Shown here: one piece after another, positions 29,605-38,168 of the stretch
How positions within the stretch are numbered: position 1 is the first letter of the stretch
How the letters are laid out: the number at the start of each line of letters is the position of its first letter
From: Bacillus thuringiensis
GTDB lineage: Bacteria > Bacillota > Bacilli > Bacillales > Bacillaceae_G
DNA: 64,000 bases
Reading direction: 5' to 3'
Assembly: GCF_022095615.2 (NCBI RefSeq)
Contig: NZ_CP155560.1
Coordinates: 124,001-188,000 of the forward strand
Position numbers and translations under genes: made by a program
Notes under the pieces: model-generated
What the model was told of the DNA's origin: nothing
Database searches by the model: none
What the model saw: the letters and a program-made list of their open reading frames with translations, nothing else

Positions 29605-30807
29605 ATGCGGTTAATGTTTTATTATGGTTGCTTGTTTTATTTTATTGTAGGAATAATACATGTTTGCATAGGTAGTTTAATTCCTTCATTAATACAATAT
29701 TATGGAAGAACCCCTGATCAATTAGGTGTTTTAATATTTTTTCAATTCACAGGTTTTTTATTCGGTGTTCTAAGTTCACCCATACTAGTAAGAAAGTATC
29801 ATTATTTTAAAACAATAACATTAGGTGTTTTAGTAATGTCTATCGTTCTAGGAGGTTTTATATATATTAAAGAATGGGCATATTTAGCCGTTATTTGCTT
29901 TGTATTAGGCTATGGAGCAGGTTTGTTAGAAACTACGGTGGGTTCCTTTATTATTTCAGCAGAAAGGAATAGTGCTGCTAAATTTAGTATTCTCGAAGTA
30001 TGGTTTGGGGTTGGGGCGCTAGGGTTTCCGTTACTAGTTAATTATATTATAAAATTTTATGAATGGTATTTTATTCTTTATGGGATATTACTATTCTTTA
30101 TTTTTACACTATTTGTTTGGTACATGTTTGGACGTACAAAATTTCTAAATTTTTCTCCTCAAAATAATGAAAAGGGAGGAGCATCCCTTTCCTCATTCAC
30201 TCTTAAATTTAAAAGTGAGAAGATTAAAGTTATATTATTCATTTCACTTTTTGCATTCTTATACGCAGGCATAGAAACTAATCTTGCAAATTTTTTATCT
30301 ACAATAATGATTCTTACCAATAATGAATTAATCAGTTCAGTAAGTATATCTTGTTTTTGGCTAGCAATAGTTATAGGAAGAATACTTGTAGGTAAGCTAG
30401 CCCATAAATTTAATTATTGGACATACATTACATCTAGTTGCTTTACATTAGTGATTCTTTTATCTCTATTTCCCTTTGTTCGAGGTACAGGTATGTATTT
30501 GTTTATCATCTTTATTATTGGTTTAGTCATAGCGGGTGTTTTTCCAATAACATTAATCCTAGCTTCCCGTATTATGGAAAATAATATTGATCAAGTGACT
30601 AGTCTATTTATTGCATCGGCCAGTTTAGGGGGGGCATTAGTATCTTTCCTAATTAGCTGGAGTCTATCATTAAATACTATCACTGTTACTTTTGGGATAT
30701 TTTCTCTTTTTGCATTTAGTCTAGGTTGTATTATTTTAAAAATGAGGAAAATTTCAACTTACAGTAATGAAAGTACCAAAAAAGTAGAAAGTATGAAAAA
30801 TTTATAG
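29605..30807 (+). CDS. glcP: MFS sugar transporter, GlcP-like
   Basis: 400 residues, about twelve membrane segments. It shares with B. subtilis GlcP (glucose/mannose:H+ symporter) the stretches IIHVCIGSLIPSLI, VLIFFQFTGF, FVLGYGAGLLETTVGSFII, FLYAGIETNLANFL and SLFIASASLGGALVSFLI. In B. subtilis glcP is the last gene of the NtdR-controlled ntdABC-glcP locus, and the same gene order here supports orthology. It may feed glucose into the pathway or, as some have wondered for such loci, move the amino sugar; the substrate is inferred from homology. GGAG is 11 bases before the ATG. Confidence 0.85.
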   Translation: MRLMFYYGCLFYFIVGIIHVCIGSLIPSLIQYYGRTPDQLGVLIFFQFTGFLFGVLSSPILVRKYHYFKTITLGVLVMSIVLGGFIYIKEWAYLAVICFVLGYGAGLLETTVGSFIISAERNSAAKFSILEVWFGVGALGFPLLVNYIIKFYEWYFILYGILLFFIFTLFVWYMFGRTKFLNFSPQNNEKGGASLSSFTLKFKSEKIKVILFISLFAFLYAGIETNLANFLSTIMILTNNELISSVSISCFWLAIVIGRILVGKLAHKFNYWTYITSSCFTLVILLSLFPFVRGTGMYLFIIFIIGLVIAGVFPITLILASRIMENNIDQVTSLFIASASLGGALVSFLISWSLSLNTITVTFGIFSLFAFSLGCIILKMRKISTYSNESTKKVESMKNL

Positions 30808-30892
30808 AAAACTTTTTTATAATATGAAAAAGTTAATTTTATTTGGAATTCCTAAAAAAGTTGATAAAGTTAAAAATTCTGTATTTGGGCTT

Positions 30893-30927
30893 TGTTTTAT
30901 ATATTCTGCTGTGTAATATATAAAACA
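30893..30927 (+). terminator. AT-rich hairpin after the transporter
   Basis: TGTTTTATATATT (30893-30905) pairs perfectly with AATATATAAAACA (30915-30927). It lacks a T tract, but an A-run follows; it is probably the operon end. Confidence 0.45.
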
Positions 30928-31032
30928 GAGATACTTCAAAAAAAAAAAAAATTCAACAGTGACCAGTTCGCAGGTAATAAAAAGTTATTTTAATTAGCTT
31001 TTCAGATTAATCTAAGAGGGGTTTGTTATCGA

Positions 31033-31248
31033 ATGGAGATAAAGATTAGTAAAAAGGATAAGATTGATATCTCTAAAAAATTAAAGTCTTTTTTAGCTGA
31101 ACAATATTCACTGGAATTGGGTGAATACATAAGCTATGAGTTACTTGAATTCATAATAAAGGAATTAAATCCACATTTTAATCAAGTTACTAGGGACAGG
31201 TTGGAAATGTTGTTAAAGAATATAGAGAAAGATATATACAGTCAATAG
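31033..31248 (+). CDS. DUF2164-like small protein
   Basis: 71 residues. It starts IKISKKDKIDISKKLKSFLAE and continues YSLELGEYISYELLEFIIKELNPHFNQ, matching the DUF2164 pattern (a charged amphipathic helix, then E-x-G, then a helix ending in I-x-P-x-x-x-N). It is soluble and probably all-helical, with no known function. GAGGGG lies about 11 bases before the ATG, slightly far. A terminator follows at 31330. Confidence 0.6.
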   Translation: MEIKISKKDKIDISKKLKSFLAEQYSLELGEYISYELLEFIIKELNPHFNQVTRDRLEMLLKNIEKDIYSQ

Positions 31249-31329
31249 ACTTTAAATGGAAATTGAAAAACTAAGGTATCATTTTAAATCGCTTAGTGCC
31301 CAGTAAGAATAGAATAAGTAATGCGTTAC

Positions 31330-31373
31330 AAAACACTCATCCAAATATATTGATTATAAAGGATGGGTGTTTT
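31330..31373 (+). terminator. Terminator of the DUF2164-like gene
   Basis: AAAACACTCATCC (31330-31342) pairs with GGATGGGTGTTTT (31361-31373), one G-T pair. Confidence 0.65.
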
Positions 31374-31617
31374 CTTCATATAGGATGTTATGAAAAACCT
31401 GTCGATGAAAGTTTACATTAAAGACTGTCCTGTTTTTTATGCTATAGCATTCTCTATAACTAAGACCTAATGGTATTTATACTAATTTCAAAGGGGGACA
31501 GTGGGCAAATGACAGAATTGAAATAAAATTAGAAAAAATACCTTTGTAATGGTAGAATATGGTTGGTTAACCTAAAAATGAATAATCAATAAATCTATTA
31601 TTAAAGGGGGAATTAAT

Positions 31618-33621
31618 TTGGGGAATAGGAACAAAAGAATTAAAAATTATTTTCAAAGGTTAGTAGCTGTAAGTATTTGTTTTTTATTAGTTTTTCTGGG
31701 GAGCAATTATTCAAAAGCCGAAACTGTTGCACCTATAACATTAAATCCTAAAGATGTAGAAGCATTCACCAATAAAGTAATTCCAGAGAAAATGAAAAAA
31801 GAAAACGCAGCGGGTGTAGCTCTTGTCGTTGTAAAGGATAATCAAATTCTATTTCAAAAGGGATTCGGATTTTCCGATAAAGAAAAGAATACTCCTATCG
31901 ATCCTAAAAAAACAGTTTTTCGATTAGCGTCAATATCAAAAGTTTTTACTGCTAGTGCTGTCATGCAGTTAGTTGAACAAGGAAAAATTGATTTAAATAA
32001 AGATATAGTAAATTATATGGGGGGATTAAAGTACCAAAATAACATGGGTGAACCAGTTACAATGGAGCATTTACTTACCCATACAACAGGGTTTGATTAC
32101 GTAGATCCTAGACCAGAGGACATCCATTATCAAGAGAATGATTATACAATGCTTAAAGATTATGTAGAAGATAATATGCCAACAGTAGTGAGAAAGCCAG
32201 GAGATACATATACATATGATAATTTTGCTTCTATGCTTCAAGGGTATATTGTTCAAAATCTGACAAACACACCTTTTTACAAATATATGGCCAAAAATAT
32301 TTTTTACCCTTTAGAAATGCATAATAGCAGTTTTGTTATGACTAATTTTATTAAAGAGAAGCTTGCAACAGGGTATGATGCTAATGGTAATACCATTCCA
32401 TTTTATCAAACAAGACCAACAGATATGCCACAAGGGAGTATGTTTTCTACAGGGAGTGATGTAGCCAATTTCATGATTGCTCAATTGAATGATGGTAAAT
32501 TTAAAAATAACCATATACTACAAAAAGAAACTGTAGAAGATATGCAAAAAACAAAATTTGCTTTACATCCTAAATACCCTAATATGACATACGGATTTGA
32601 GTTCTTTTCACCGCAAAGTCATAACGGGCAATATGTGTTTGGGAAAGGTGGAAATATCCCAGGTTTTTCATCTTTAATGTGGTTAATTCCCGAGCATAAA
32701 ATTGGAGTTTTTGTTGTTACAAATAAAGATAGTTCAGCACTACCTGTTGAAGTATTTGATGATTTTATGAATGAATATTTCCCAGATAAGACAAAGCCTG
32801 AATATTTAAAACCTAATGAAGAAGAATTAAAGAAATTTGAAGGGGTTTACCGTGATTTGAGATTAAAAAATCTAATGTCACATGTGAACATCAGTGAAGG
32901 AAAGTTATATGTAAGTGATAAGGTTTATGGTAAACAGGAGCTAAAACAAATAGACCCTTTACTATTTGAGGATGAAAAAGGGAATTATATGGCATTTAAA
33001 CTTCACAAAGATGGTACTGTGAAAGAAATGATACATTGGAACTCTGGCAGCTCAGCGGTGAAGTTAAGTGAGCCTGAGAAATTTAAAGACGTAGATGAAA
33101 ATCATCCATATGCTAAGTTTATAAATCCTTTACATCAATACGAGGTATTACAAGCAAATAAGGAGGGGAATTTCACTCCAGAATCTTCTCTTACACGAGC
33201 AGAATTTGCATATTGTTTATCTCAAATTGCTTACTTTACGCCACCTTCAAAAAAAGAACCAGTGTTTTCTGATGTGAAAAATCATTCGTATGCACCACAT
33301 ATTCAAAAGTTATATGAAATTGGTATTTTATATGAAAAAGAAGGGGAACAATTCCATCCAGACCGTGCAATTACTAGACAAGAAGCAGCATGGATTACCT
33401 GGCAGTATTTAAAAATGTTAGGAGCGCCATCTGCAGATGCAACATTAAAGGGAGAAACTGATGATTGGGCAATAGAATCCGTGAAAAACATTGTAGGTCA
33501 TCGTTTAGTAGGGCCTGAGGTTATATATAATGAAGATGGATCAGCAGATTATCTATCAAAACAAAGTATGAAGCGACAAGAGGCAGCAGCATTGTTACTT
33601 TACGTTTTGTTATCTAGTTAA
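31618..33621 (+). CDS. Exported serine beta-lactamase-like hydrolase with S-layer homology domains
   Basis: 667 residues from TTG 31618 (AAAGGGGG 7 bases upstream). Signal peptide to about residue 35. The beta-lactamase/PBP-like domain (about 45-400) has Ser-x-x-Lys in LASISKVF (near residue 103), Tyr-x-Asn in YTYDNFASM and the third motif FGKGGNIPG. It is followed by a DUF3471-like beta domain (about 410-485) and three SLH repeats (about 490-667, with LTRAEFAYCLSQIAY, ITRQEAAWITWQYL and MKRQEAAALLLYVL) that anchor it to pyruvylated cell-wall polymer. Class C/esterase-type enzymes of this group hydrolyse D-Ala peptides or esters rather than drugs. Single gene. Confidence 0.85.
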   Translation: MGNRNKRIKNYFQRLVAVSICFLLVFLGSNYSKAETVAPITLNPKDVEAFTNKVIPEKMKKENAAGVALVVVKDNQILFQKGFGFSDKEKNTPIDPKKTVFRLASISKVFTASAVMQLVEQGKIDLNKDIVNYMGGLKYQNNMGEPVTMEHLLTHTTGFDYVDPRPEDIHYQENDYTMLKDYVEDNMPTVVRKPGDTYTYDNFASMLQGYIVQNLTNTPFYKYMAKNIFYPLEMHNSSFVMTNFIKEKLATGYDANGNTIPFYQTRPTDMPQGSMFSTGSDVANFMIAQLNDGKFKNNHILQKETVEDMQKTKFALHPKYPNMTYGFEFFSPQSHNGQYVFGKGGNIPGFSSLMWLIPEHKIGVFVVTNKDSSALPVEVFDDFMNEYFPDKTKPEYLKPNEEELKKFEGVYRDLRLKNLMSHVNISEGKLYVSDKVYGKQELKQIDPLLFEDEKGNYMAFKLHKDGTVKEMIHWNSGSSAVKLSEPEKFKDVDENHPYAKFINPLHQYEVLQANKEGNFTPESSLTRAEFAYCLSQIAYFTPPSKKEPVFSDVKNHSYAPHIQKLYEIGILYEKEGEQFHPDRAITRQEAAWITWQYLKMLGAPSADATLKGETDDWAIESVKNIVGHRLVGPEVIYNEDGSADYLSKQSMKRQEAAALLLYVLLSS

Positions 33622-33805
33622 TTTGTTTTGAGGTAAATTTCACAAAAAGAAAAAATCTAAAGAGTTTGAAATAATATACAGAAAAAGAATAGTCTTCGAC
33701 CAATGATTTATCGTAACAAACAGGGGTGGATGAGTTATAACCATACTCCAAATCATAAGTAGAGCTGTTATTAGCAGAATTTCTTAAGTGTTTTGTAATG
33801 TAAGG

Positions 33806-33838
33806 AGCTCCTTTCAGGGGAGCTTTTTTTATTTCATT
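33806..33838 (+). terminator. Rho-independent terminator
   Basis: AGCTCC and GGAGCT form the stem, followed by seven T. It lies about 190 bases after the SLH-hydrolase stop and probably ends its transcript. Confidence 0.65.
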
Positions 33839-33922
33839 ATTAATAATTTCATGTACCATAATTAATAATAATAAAATAAAAATCTATAACAAGGGGATTC
33901 AATTCCAGTTAGATAAAACTAG

Positions 33923-33998
33923 GGGTAACACCATATACCCATCAAGCTAAGATTCTTAATTACCCCTAAAACGAAAAAGTTATTGTGAATTTTGTGAA
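33923..33998 (+). mobile_element. MIC231/IS231-type left end next to the kinase gene
   Basis: GGGTAACACCA (33923-33933, a GGG-N5-CCA target) precedes TATACCCATCAAGCTAAG (33934-33951), a variant of the IS231 terminal repeat CATGCCCATCAACTTAAG. The usual subterminal CCCCTAAAACGAAAAA follows. The 24 bases after that (33975-33998) repeat exactly at 34014-34037 inside the 3' end of the kinase gene. Confidence 0.6.
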
Positions 33999-34001
33999 CT
34001 A

Positions 34002-35234
34002 TTAATACTTCATAAAAGTTATTGTGAATTTTGTGAATGAGTGTTTTTGACTTTCTACTTTAATAAATCCATGGTGAGCTTCGATAATTGATTTCGCTAG
34101 TGCTAAGCCAATTCCAATGGAGCCTTCTTTATTTGAATTTTTTGTTTTGTAAAATCTATCAAATATATATGGCAAATCTTCTGATGCAATACCTTCACCA
34201 AAATCTTGAATTATTATTTCAGTATGAATAGGAGAGTTTGTGACTTCAATATAAATAGAACTATTATCATTTGAATGTTCAATGGAATTCTTTAAAATAT
34301 TTAATAAAGCTTCTTGCATCCAAATACTGTCATGGAAAAGTGATATTTTTTCATTGGTTTTTAAATGTATGTTCATATTTTTTTTATTTAATTTACTGTT
34401 CAAACTAGCAATGACCTCATAAATTGTATCAATAATATCAGAGTTTTCTTTTTCAAATAGTATTGCTCTAGCATCTATTTTTGAAACTTTTAATAAATTA
34501 TGTATTAAAAAGTTGATTCTTGAAATTTGAATATCATTATTGTGTAAAAAATGATATTGTTGTTCATTTAATTTACCTTGTAATAAGATATCATTGTTCA
34601 CTGTTAGTGTTGAGAGGGGTGTTTTTAGTTGATGAGAAATATCTTGTAAAGTTTGAATTAAAAATTGTTTTTCTTCCATTAAATTATGCATACTTTTTCT
34701 AATAACATTTTTCAGTTTATGAAAAGAATTAGCAAGTTTAGCTAGATCACCTTCTCTATTTTCCTTGATATCAATGGTGTAATCACCTTCAATAATTTTA
34801 TTCGCTGCAGCTGTTACATTTCTAATTTTTAAGAAAAAAGATTTATATTGTAAGTAATTTAGAAAAATTAGGATTAAGCTGAACCCTATTGCTCCAAGGA
34901 ACATGTATATATTGTTTTGGGATATATGTTTATTTAAATAAGGAAAAAGTCTTGAATCTAATTCAGCAGATAGACCATATTGTTTTAATAGCATTTCTCC
35001 ATCGCTGGAATAATCTTTTTTATTGGCTGTATCATTTGTAAGTGCTTGTATTATTTCGTATTCATTTTCTGGGTTTTGTTCAATTAGTTTTCCAGTAATT
35101 TCACTCCAAATAGTAATATAATCATTTTTTAAATGGTCATATAGAATATGAACTGTGATAACTTGATATATAATAAATAAAAAACAGATTAATGCTAATG
35201 TAAGTATATTAATTTTTATTTCTCTATTTATCAT
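34002..35234 (-). CDS. Two-component sensor histidine kinase
   Basis: 410 residues; ATG 35234 is chosen because AAGGAG lies 7 bases upstream and it does not overlap the regulator gene. Two membrane segments (about 10-30 and 120-140) enclose a roughly 90-residue extracellular loop, followed by a HAMP-like linker (VTAAANKIIEGDYTIDIKEN). The H-box is DISHQLKTPLSTLT (His about residue 200), the N-box LNILKNSIEHS, then DFGEGIASEDLPYIFDRFYKTK and GIGLALAKSIIEAH. It phosphorylates the response regulator encoded 4 bases upstream. The divergent ABC transporter (36.6-40.6 kb) is the likely regulon. The 3' end carries half of a 24-bp direct repeat. Confidence 0.9.
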   Translation of the reverse strand: MINREIKINILTLALICFLFIIYQVITVHILYDHLKNDYITIWSEITGKLIEQNPENEYEIIQALTNDTANKKDYSSDGEMLLKQYGLSAELDSRLFPYLNKHISQNNIYMFLGAIGFSLILIFLNYLQYKSFFLKIRNVTAAANKIIEGDYTIDIKENREGDLAKLANSFHKLKNVIRKSMHNLMEEKQFLIQTLQDISHQLKTPLSTLTVNNDILLQGKLNEQQYHFLHNNDIQISRINFLIHNLLKVSKIDARAILFEKENSDIIDTIYEVIASLNSKLNKKNMNIHLKTNEKISLFHDSIWMQEALLNILKNSIEHSNDNSSIYIEVTNSPIHTEIIIQDFGEGIASEDLPYIFDRFYKTKNSNKEGSIGIGLALAKSIIEAHHGFIKVESQKHSFTKFTITFMKY

Positions 35235-35238
35235 TAAA

Positions 35239-35931
35239 TTACTCCTTACTGACGTCTTTATTCCAGAAATATCCGACACCTCTTTGTGTGATTATACAGT
35301 CAGGATTTTGTGGATTATCCTCAATTTTACTTCTCAATCTTTTTACATAAACAGAAAGAGTATTTTCATCGAAAAACACTTCACCTTCATCTGCTATTTT
35401 TTTCAATATCTCATTTCTTTGTAACACTTTATGAGGATTTAGCATTAACGTTAATAAGAGTTTGTATTCTAAATGTGTTAAATTTATACTTTTCTCATGC
35501 TTAAAGGCTCTGGCCGCTTCAACTTCAAGCTGTATATTTTCAGACCTCAATATAGTATTAGAAGCTGTTTTAATTTTTTTTCTTAATTGTACTTTTACTC
35601 TAGATAATAGCTCTTTTACCCTGAAGGGTTTTGTTATATAATCATCTCCACCAATATCAAGGCCCATTACTACATTTGCCTCCTCATCCAGTGCTGTGAG
35701 AAAAATAATAGGTATATCACCCTTTCTTTTAAGATAGGTACATAAATCATACCCATTTCCATCTGGGAGTCCAACATCCAATATAGCTAAGTCAAAATTA
35801 TTATTTTCGTATTGGTCTTTTGCATCTTGTACAGTAGAAACTCTTATAACCTCAAGTCCTTCTCCTTTTAGAGTAAACTCAATAGCCATTCCTAGATCGT
35901 TATCGTCTTCAACGAATAATACTTTATCCAC
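35239..35931 (-). CDS. OmpR-family response regulator
   Basis: 230 residues; GTG 35931 is preferred since AGGAGA lies 6 bases upstream, inside the first codons of a longer frame. The receiver domain has FVEDDND, the phospho-acceptor Asp in LAILDVGLPDGNGYDL (about residue 50), TA in FLTALDEE and Lys in ITKPFRV. The C-terminal OmpR winged helix includes LEYKLLLTLMLNPHKVLQRNEI, NTLSVYVKRLRSKIE and TQRGVGYFW. It pairs with the kinase gene downstream. A TAATCTTAC inverted repeat upstream of the divergent transporter genes is a candidate binding site. Confidence 0.92.
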   Translation of the reverse strand: MDKVLFVEDDNDLGMAIEFTLKGEGLEVIRVSTVQDAKDQYENNNFDLAILDVGLPDGNGYDLCTYLKRKGDIPIIFLTALDEEANVVMGLDIGGDDYITKPFRVKELLSRVKVQLRKKIKTASNTILRSENIQLEVEAARAFKHEKSINLTHLEYKLLLTLMLNPHKVLQRNEILKKIADEGEVFFDENTLSVYVKRLRSKIEDNPQNPDCIITQRGVGYFWNKDVSKE

Positions 35932-36632
35932 AGTATCTCTCCTCATTTGTCTTTGATTATGGCAGTATTTTAGATTATGACAGTTATTTTACACGTTGAT
36001 TGGCTAATTTAAAATAGTTAAGTATGGAAATGGACTTTTAGAGGCTTTTCTGAGTATAAGCATAATACCCAAATTGGCTTAATGCTTTTCAGTACATAAT
36101 CAGATACAACAATTACTTAAAGCAGAATATTTACGTAATTCATACATGTACTCGCTTATATTTTGAAAAAACTTGTAATAGTGTCTTGTTGAATTTGTAC
36201 GTTTTTATACAATCAGTAAAGTTTTGTTTAAGTTATCTAATACAAAAATGTTAAATGAAATTTAAATTCGCATTAATTATGTAAATGAATTTTTAAAAAC
36301 AGATCATTGAGAATAAGAGCCGAATGGGAGCGTATTTTTGAGAATTTGAAAAGTATGTGTGTACTTAAATAAGTGTATAAAAGCCGTTTAATTTTAAAGT
36401 ATATCTTGATCAGAGTTACGAGTATATAAAAAGTTAGATTTAGTAATCTTACTAAACTGTAAGATTAAAGTATATATAGTAAGACAAGAGTTATTCAATT
36501 AACAATTAAAGACGTCTATACTGAAGGTAATCATTCTTTATTAAGACTTGTAACATTTTAGCCACTGTTTATATAAAGAAAAAACCTACTGTTCTAATCC
36601 CAGATTAAACATAGTATATGAGGAGGAAGAAA
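35932..36632. other. Divergent control region with an inverted repeat
   Basis: 700 bases between the regulator and the transporter operon. TAATCTTAC (36444-36452) and GTAAGATTA (36459-36467) are perfect arms around six bases, about 165 bases before the first transporter gene. The rest is AT-rich with no supported frame. Confidence 0.45.
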
Positions 36633-37433
36633 ATGAAAAAGATAATAGGATTTCTAGTAGTAACAGTAATTTTTATAGGTATAGGGTTTGCTGTAAATCG
36701 GTATATAAATGGTCCCTCACAACCAGTAAACGGTATCATGGTATCTGGAACGAAAGAAAATATATCAGCTGTCAAAAATCTGTATAAAGATCAAAACGTA
36801 CGAACAGCAGATTATAGTTATAAATTGGTTACAGAAATAATAAAACAAGAACTCACTACCGAACAGAAAGAAGAAATTAAGAAAGAATGGAAAGAAAAAG
36901 GAGAAAATATGACTGAAGAAGAGATGGACAAGCAAATTGATACATCATCTGTTAGCAAGAAACAATATGCGGTAATTACAAAATCTACAGCTGAAAAATT
37001 CTTAAAAAAAGGAATTGTAAGAACACCCTTATCTAAAGAAGATAGTTCAATAACTTCAACCCCGGTAAGAGAAATAAAAGAATTAGCGAGTGAAAAAAAC
37101 TTATTTTATAGAAAAAATGCGGAAGATGAGGAAGTTAAGGATGGAAATTTAAATTTAGATGGACAAATGATACCTGTTCAACATATTAAACAAAATAATT
37201 GGATTGGCTATTTTTCATCACCGATAGTAATTGTTAATGAGGAAACATATAAACAATTAAAAGAAAAAGAAGTAAGCCTTTCGTTAATTCAGTTTGCAAA
37301 AGAAAATTTTGATTATAAAAATAAAAACAAAGTAAAAAAGGTGGTCGAATACGTTTCAAAAGTGTATGCAGTAAAAGACGAGAATGGTGAGTACGATAAG
37401 GATAAAATCTATTTTGTAGAGATTCAAAATTAA
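36633..37433 (+). CDS. Membrane-anchored extracytoplasmic protein of an ABC transporter operon
   Basis: 266 residues; AGGAGG is 6 bases before ATG 36633. One N-terminal hydrophobic segment (KKIIGFLVVTVIFIGIGFAV) without a lipobox cysteine suggests an uncleaved anchor. The rest is a charged extracellular domain rich in Lys and Glu (TTEQKEEIKKEWKEKGENMT), with a strand/helix tail (DKIYFVEIQN). Size and context recall a Bacillus lipoprotein family (BA_5634-like) found before MacB-type transporter genes, but here the cysteine is missing. It probably acts as the accessory subunit of the ATPase/permease encoded directly downstream. Confidence 0.55.
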   Translation: MKKIIGFLVVTVIFIGIGFAVNRYINGPSQPVNGIMVSGTKENISAVKNLYKDQNVRTADYSYKLVTEIIKQELTTEQKEEIKKEWKEKGENMTEEEMDKQIDTSSVSKKQYAVITKSTAEKFLKKGIVRTPLSKEDSSITSTPVREIKELASEKNLFYRKNAEDEEVKDGNLNLDGQMIPVQHIKQNNWIGYFSSPIVIVNEETYKQLKEKEVSLSLIQFAKENFDYKNKNKVKKVVEYVSKVYAVKDENGEYDKDKIYFVEIQN

Positions 37434-37454
37434 TCTGTGAAAAGGATGAGTTGT

Positions 37455-38168
37455 ATGGAGGTTGTTAGATTAGAAAATGTTGTAAAAACATATGGAGAGG
37501 GAGAAACGCAAGTACAGGCGTTAAAAGGAATTAATCTTTCCATTCATAGGGGAGAATTCGTAACCATAGTTGGAGCATCAGGTTCTGGTAAAAGTACCTT
37601 ATTGCATATTTTAGGAGGGCTGGATCGTCCGAGTTCGGGAAATGTGTTTATAGGTGATGAAAATGTCTACAATTATAAAGATAATGAACTTTCCATTTTT
37701 CGCCGAAGAAAAGTTGGCTTTATATTTCAGTTTTTCAATTTAATTCCTGTCTTAAATGTACAAGAAAATATTGCTTTGCCAGCACTGTTGGACGAAGAAC
37801 AGGTAGATGATCATTACCTGGATGAAATTATAAAAACGCTAGGGTTAAATGAAAGACGAGATCATTTGCCTTCTGAATTATCGGGTGGTCAACAACAAAG
37901 GGTATCTATTGGTAGATCTCTTATAAATAAACCCGATATTATATTAGCGGATGAACCAACCGGAAATCTAGATACAAAAAATACAAAAGAAGTTCTGAAT
38001 TTATTGAAAGTAACGGCTAAAAAATATAATCAGACGGTGATTTTAATTACTCATGACCCTGCTATCGCATCAAACTCTGATCGAATTATAACCATTACAG
38101 ATGGCATGATTATTTCAGATGAAAAATTAGTACAAAATCAAGAGAAATGTGGAGGGGAGGAGTATTGA
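37455..38168 (+). CDS. ABC transporter ATPase, MacB/LolD type
   Basis: 237 residues from ATG 37455 (AAAGGATG upstream); a GTG 18 bases earlier is possible. Walker A is GASGSGKST, the Q-loop FQFFNLIPVLNV, the signature LSGGQQQR, Walker B IILADEPTG and the H-loop ITHD. ATPases of this kind work with FtsX-like permeases, here the next gene. They act in peptide-antibiotic resistance, lipoprotein handling or toxin export rather than nutrient uptake. Its stop overlaps the permease TTG by 3 bases (TTGA). Confidence 0.92.
   Translation: MEVVRLENVVKTYGEGETQVQALKGINLSIHRGEFVTIVGASGSGKSTLLHILGGLDRPSSGNVFIGDENVYNYKDNELSIFRRRKVGFIFQFFNLIPVLNVQENIALPALLDEEQVDDHYLDEIIKTLGLNERRDHLPSELSGGQQQRVSIGRSLINKPDIILADEPTGNLDTKNTKEVLNLLKVTAKKYNQTVILITHDPAIASNSDRIITITDGMIISDEKLVQNQEKCGGEEY

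Noticed and set aside
33614..33859. 81-codon minus-strand frame crossing a terminator
   Set aside because: It runs through a rho-independent hairpin and lacks a ribosome site.
34002..35279. Longer start of the histidine kinase overlapping the response regulator by 41 bases
   Set aside because: ATG 35234 has a well-placed AAGGAG and gives the normal membrane topology; the longer start has no ribosome site.
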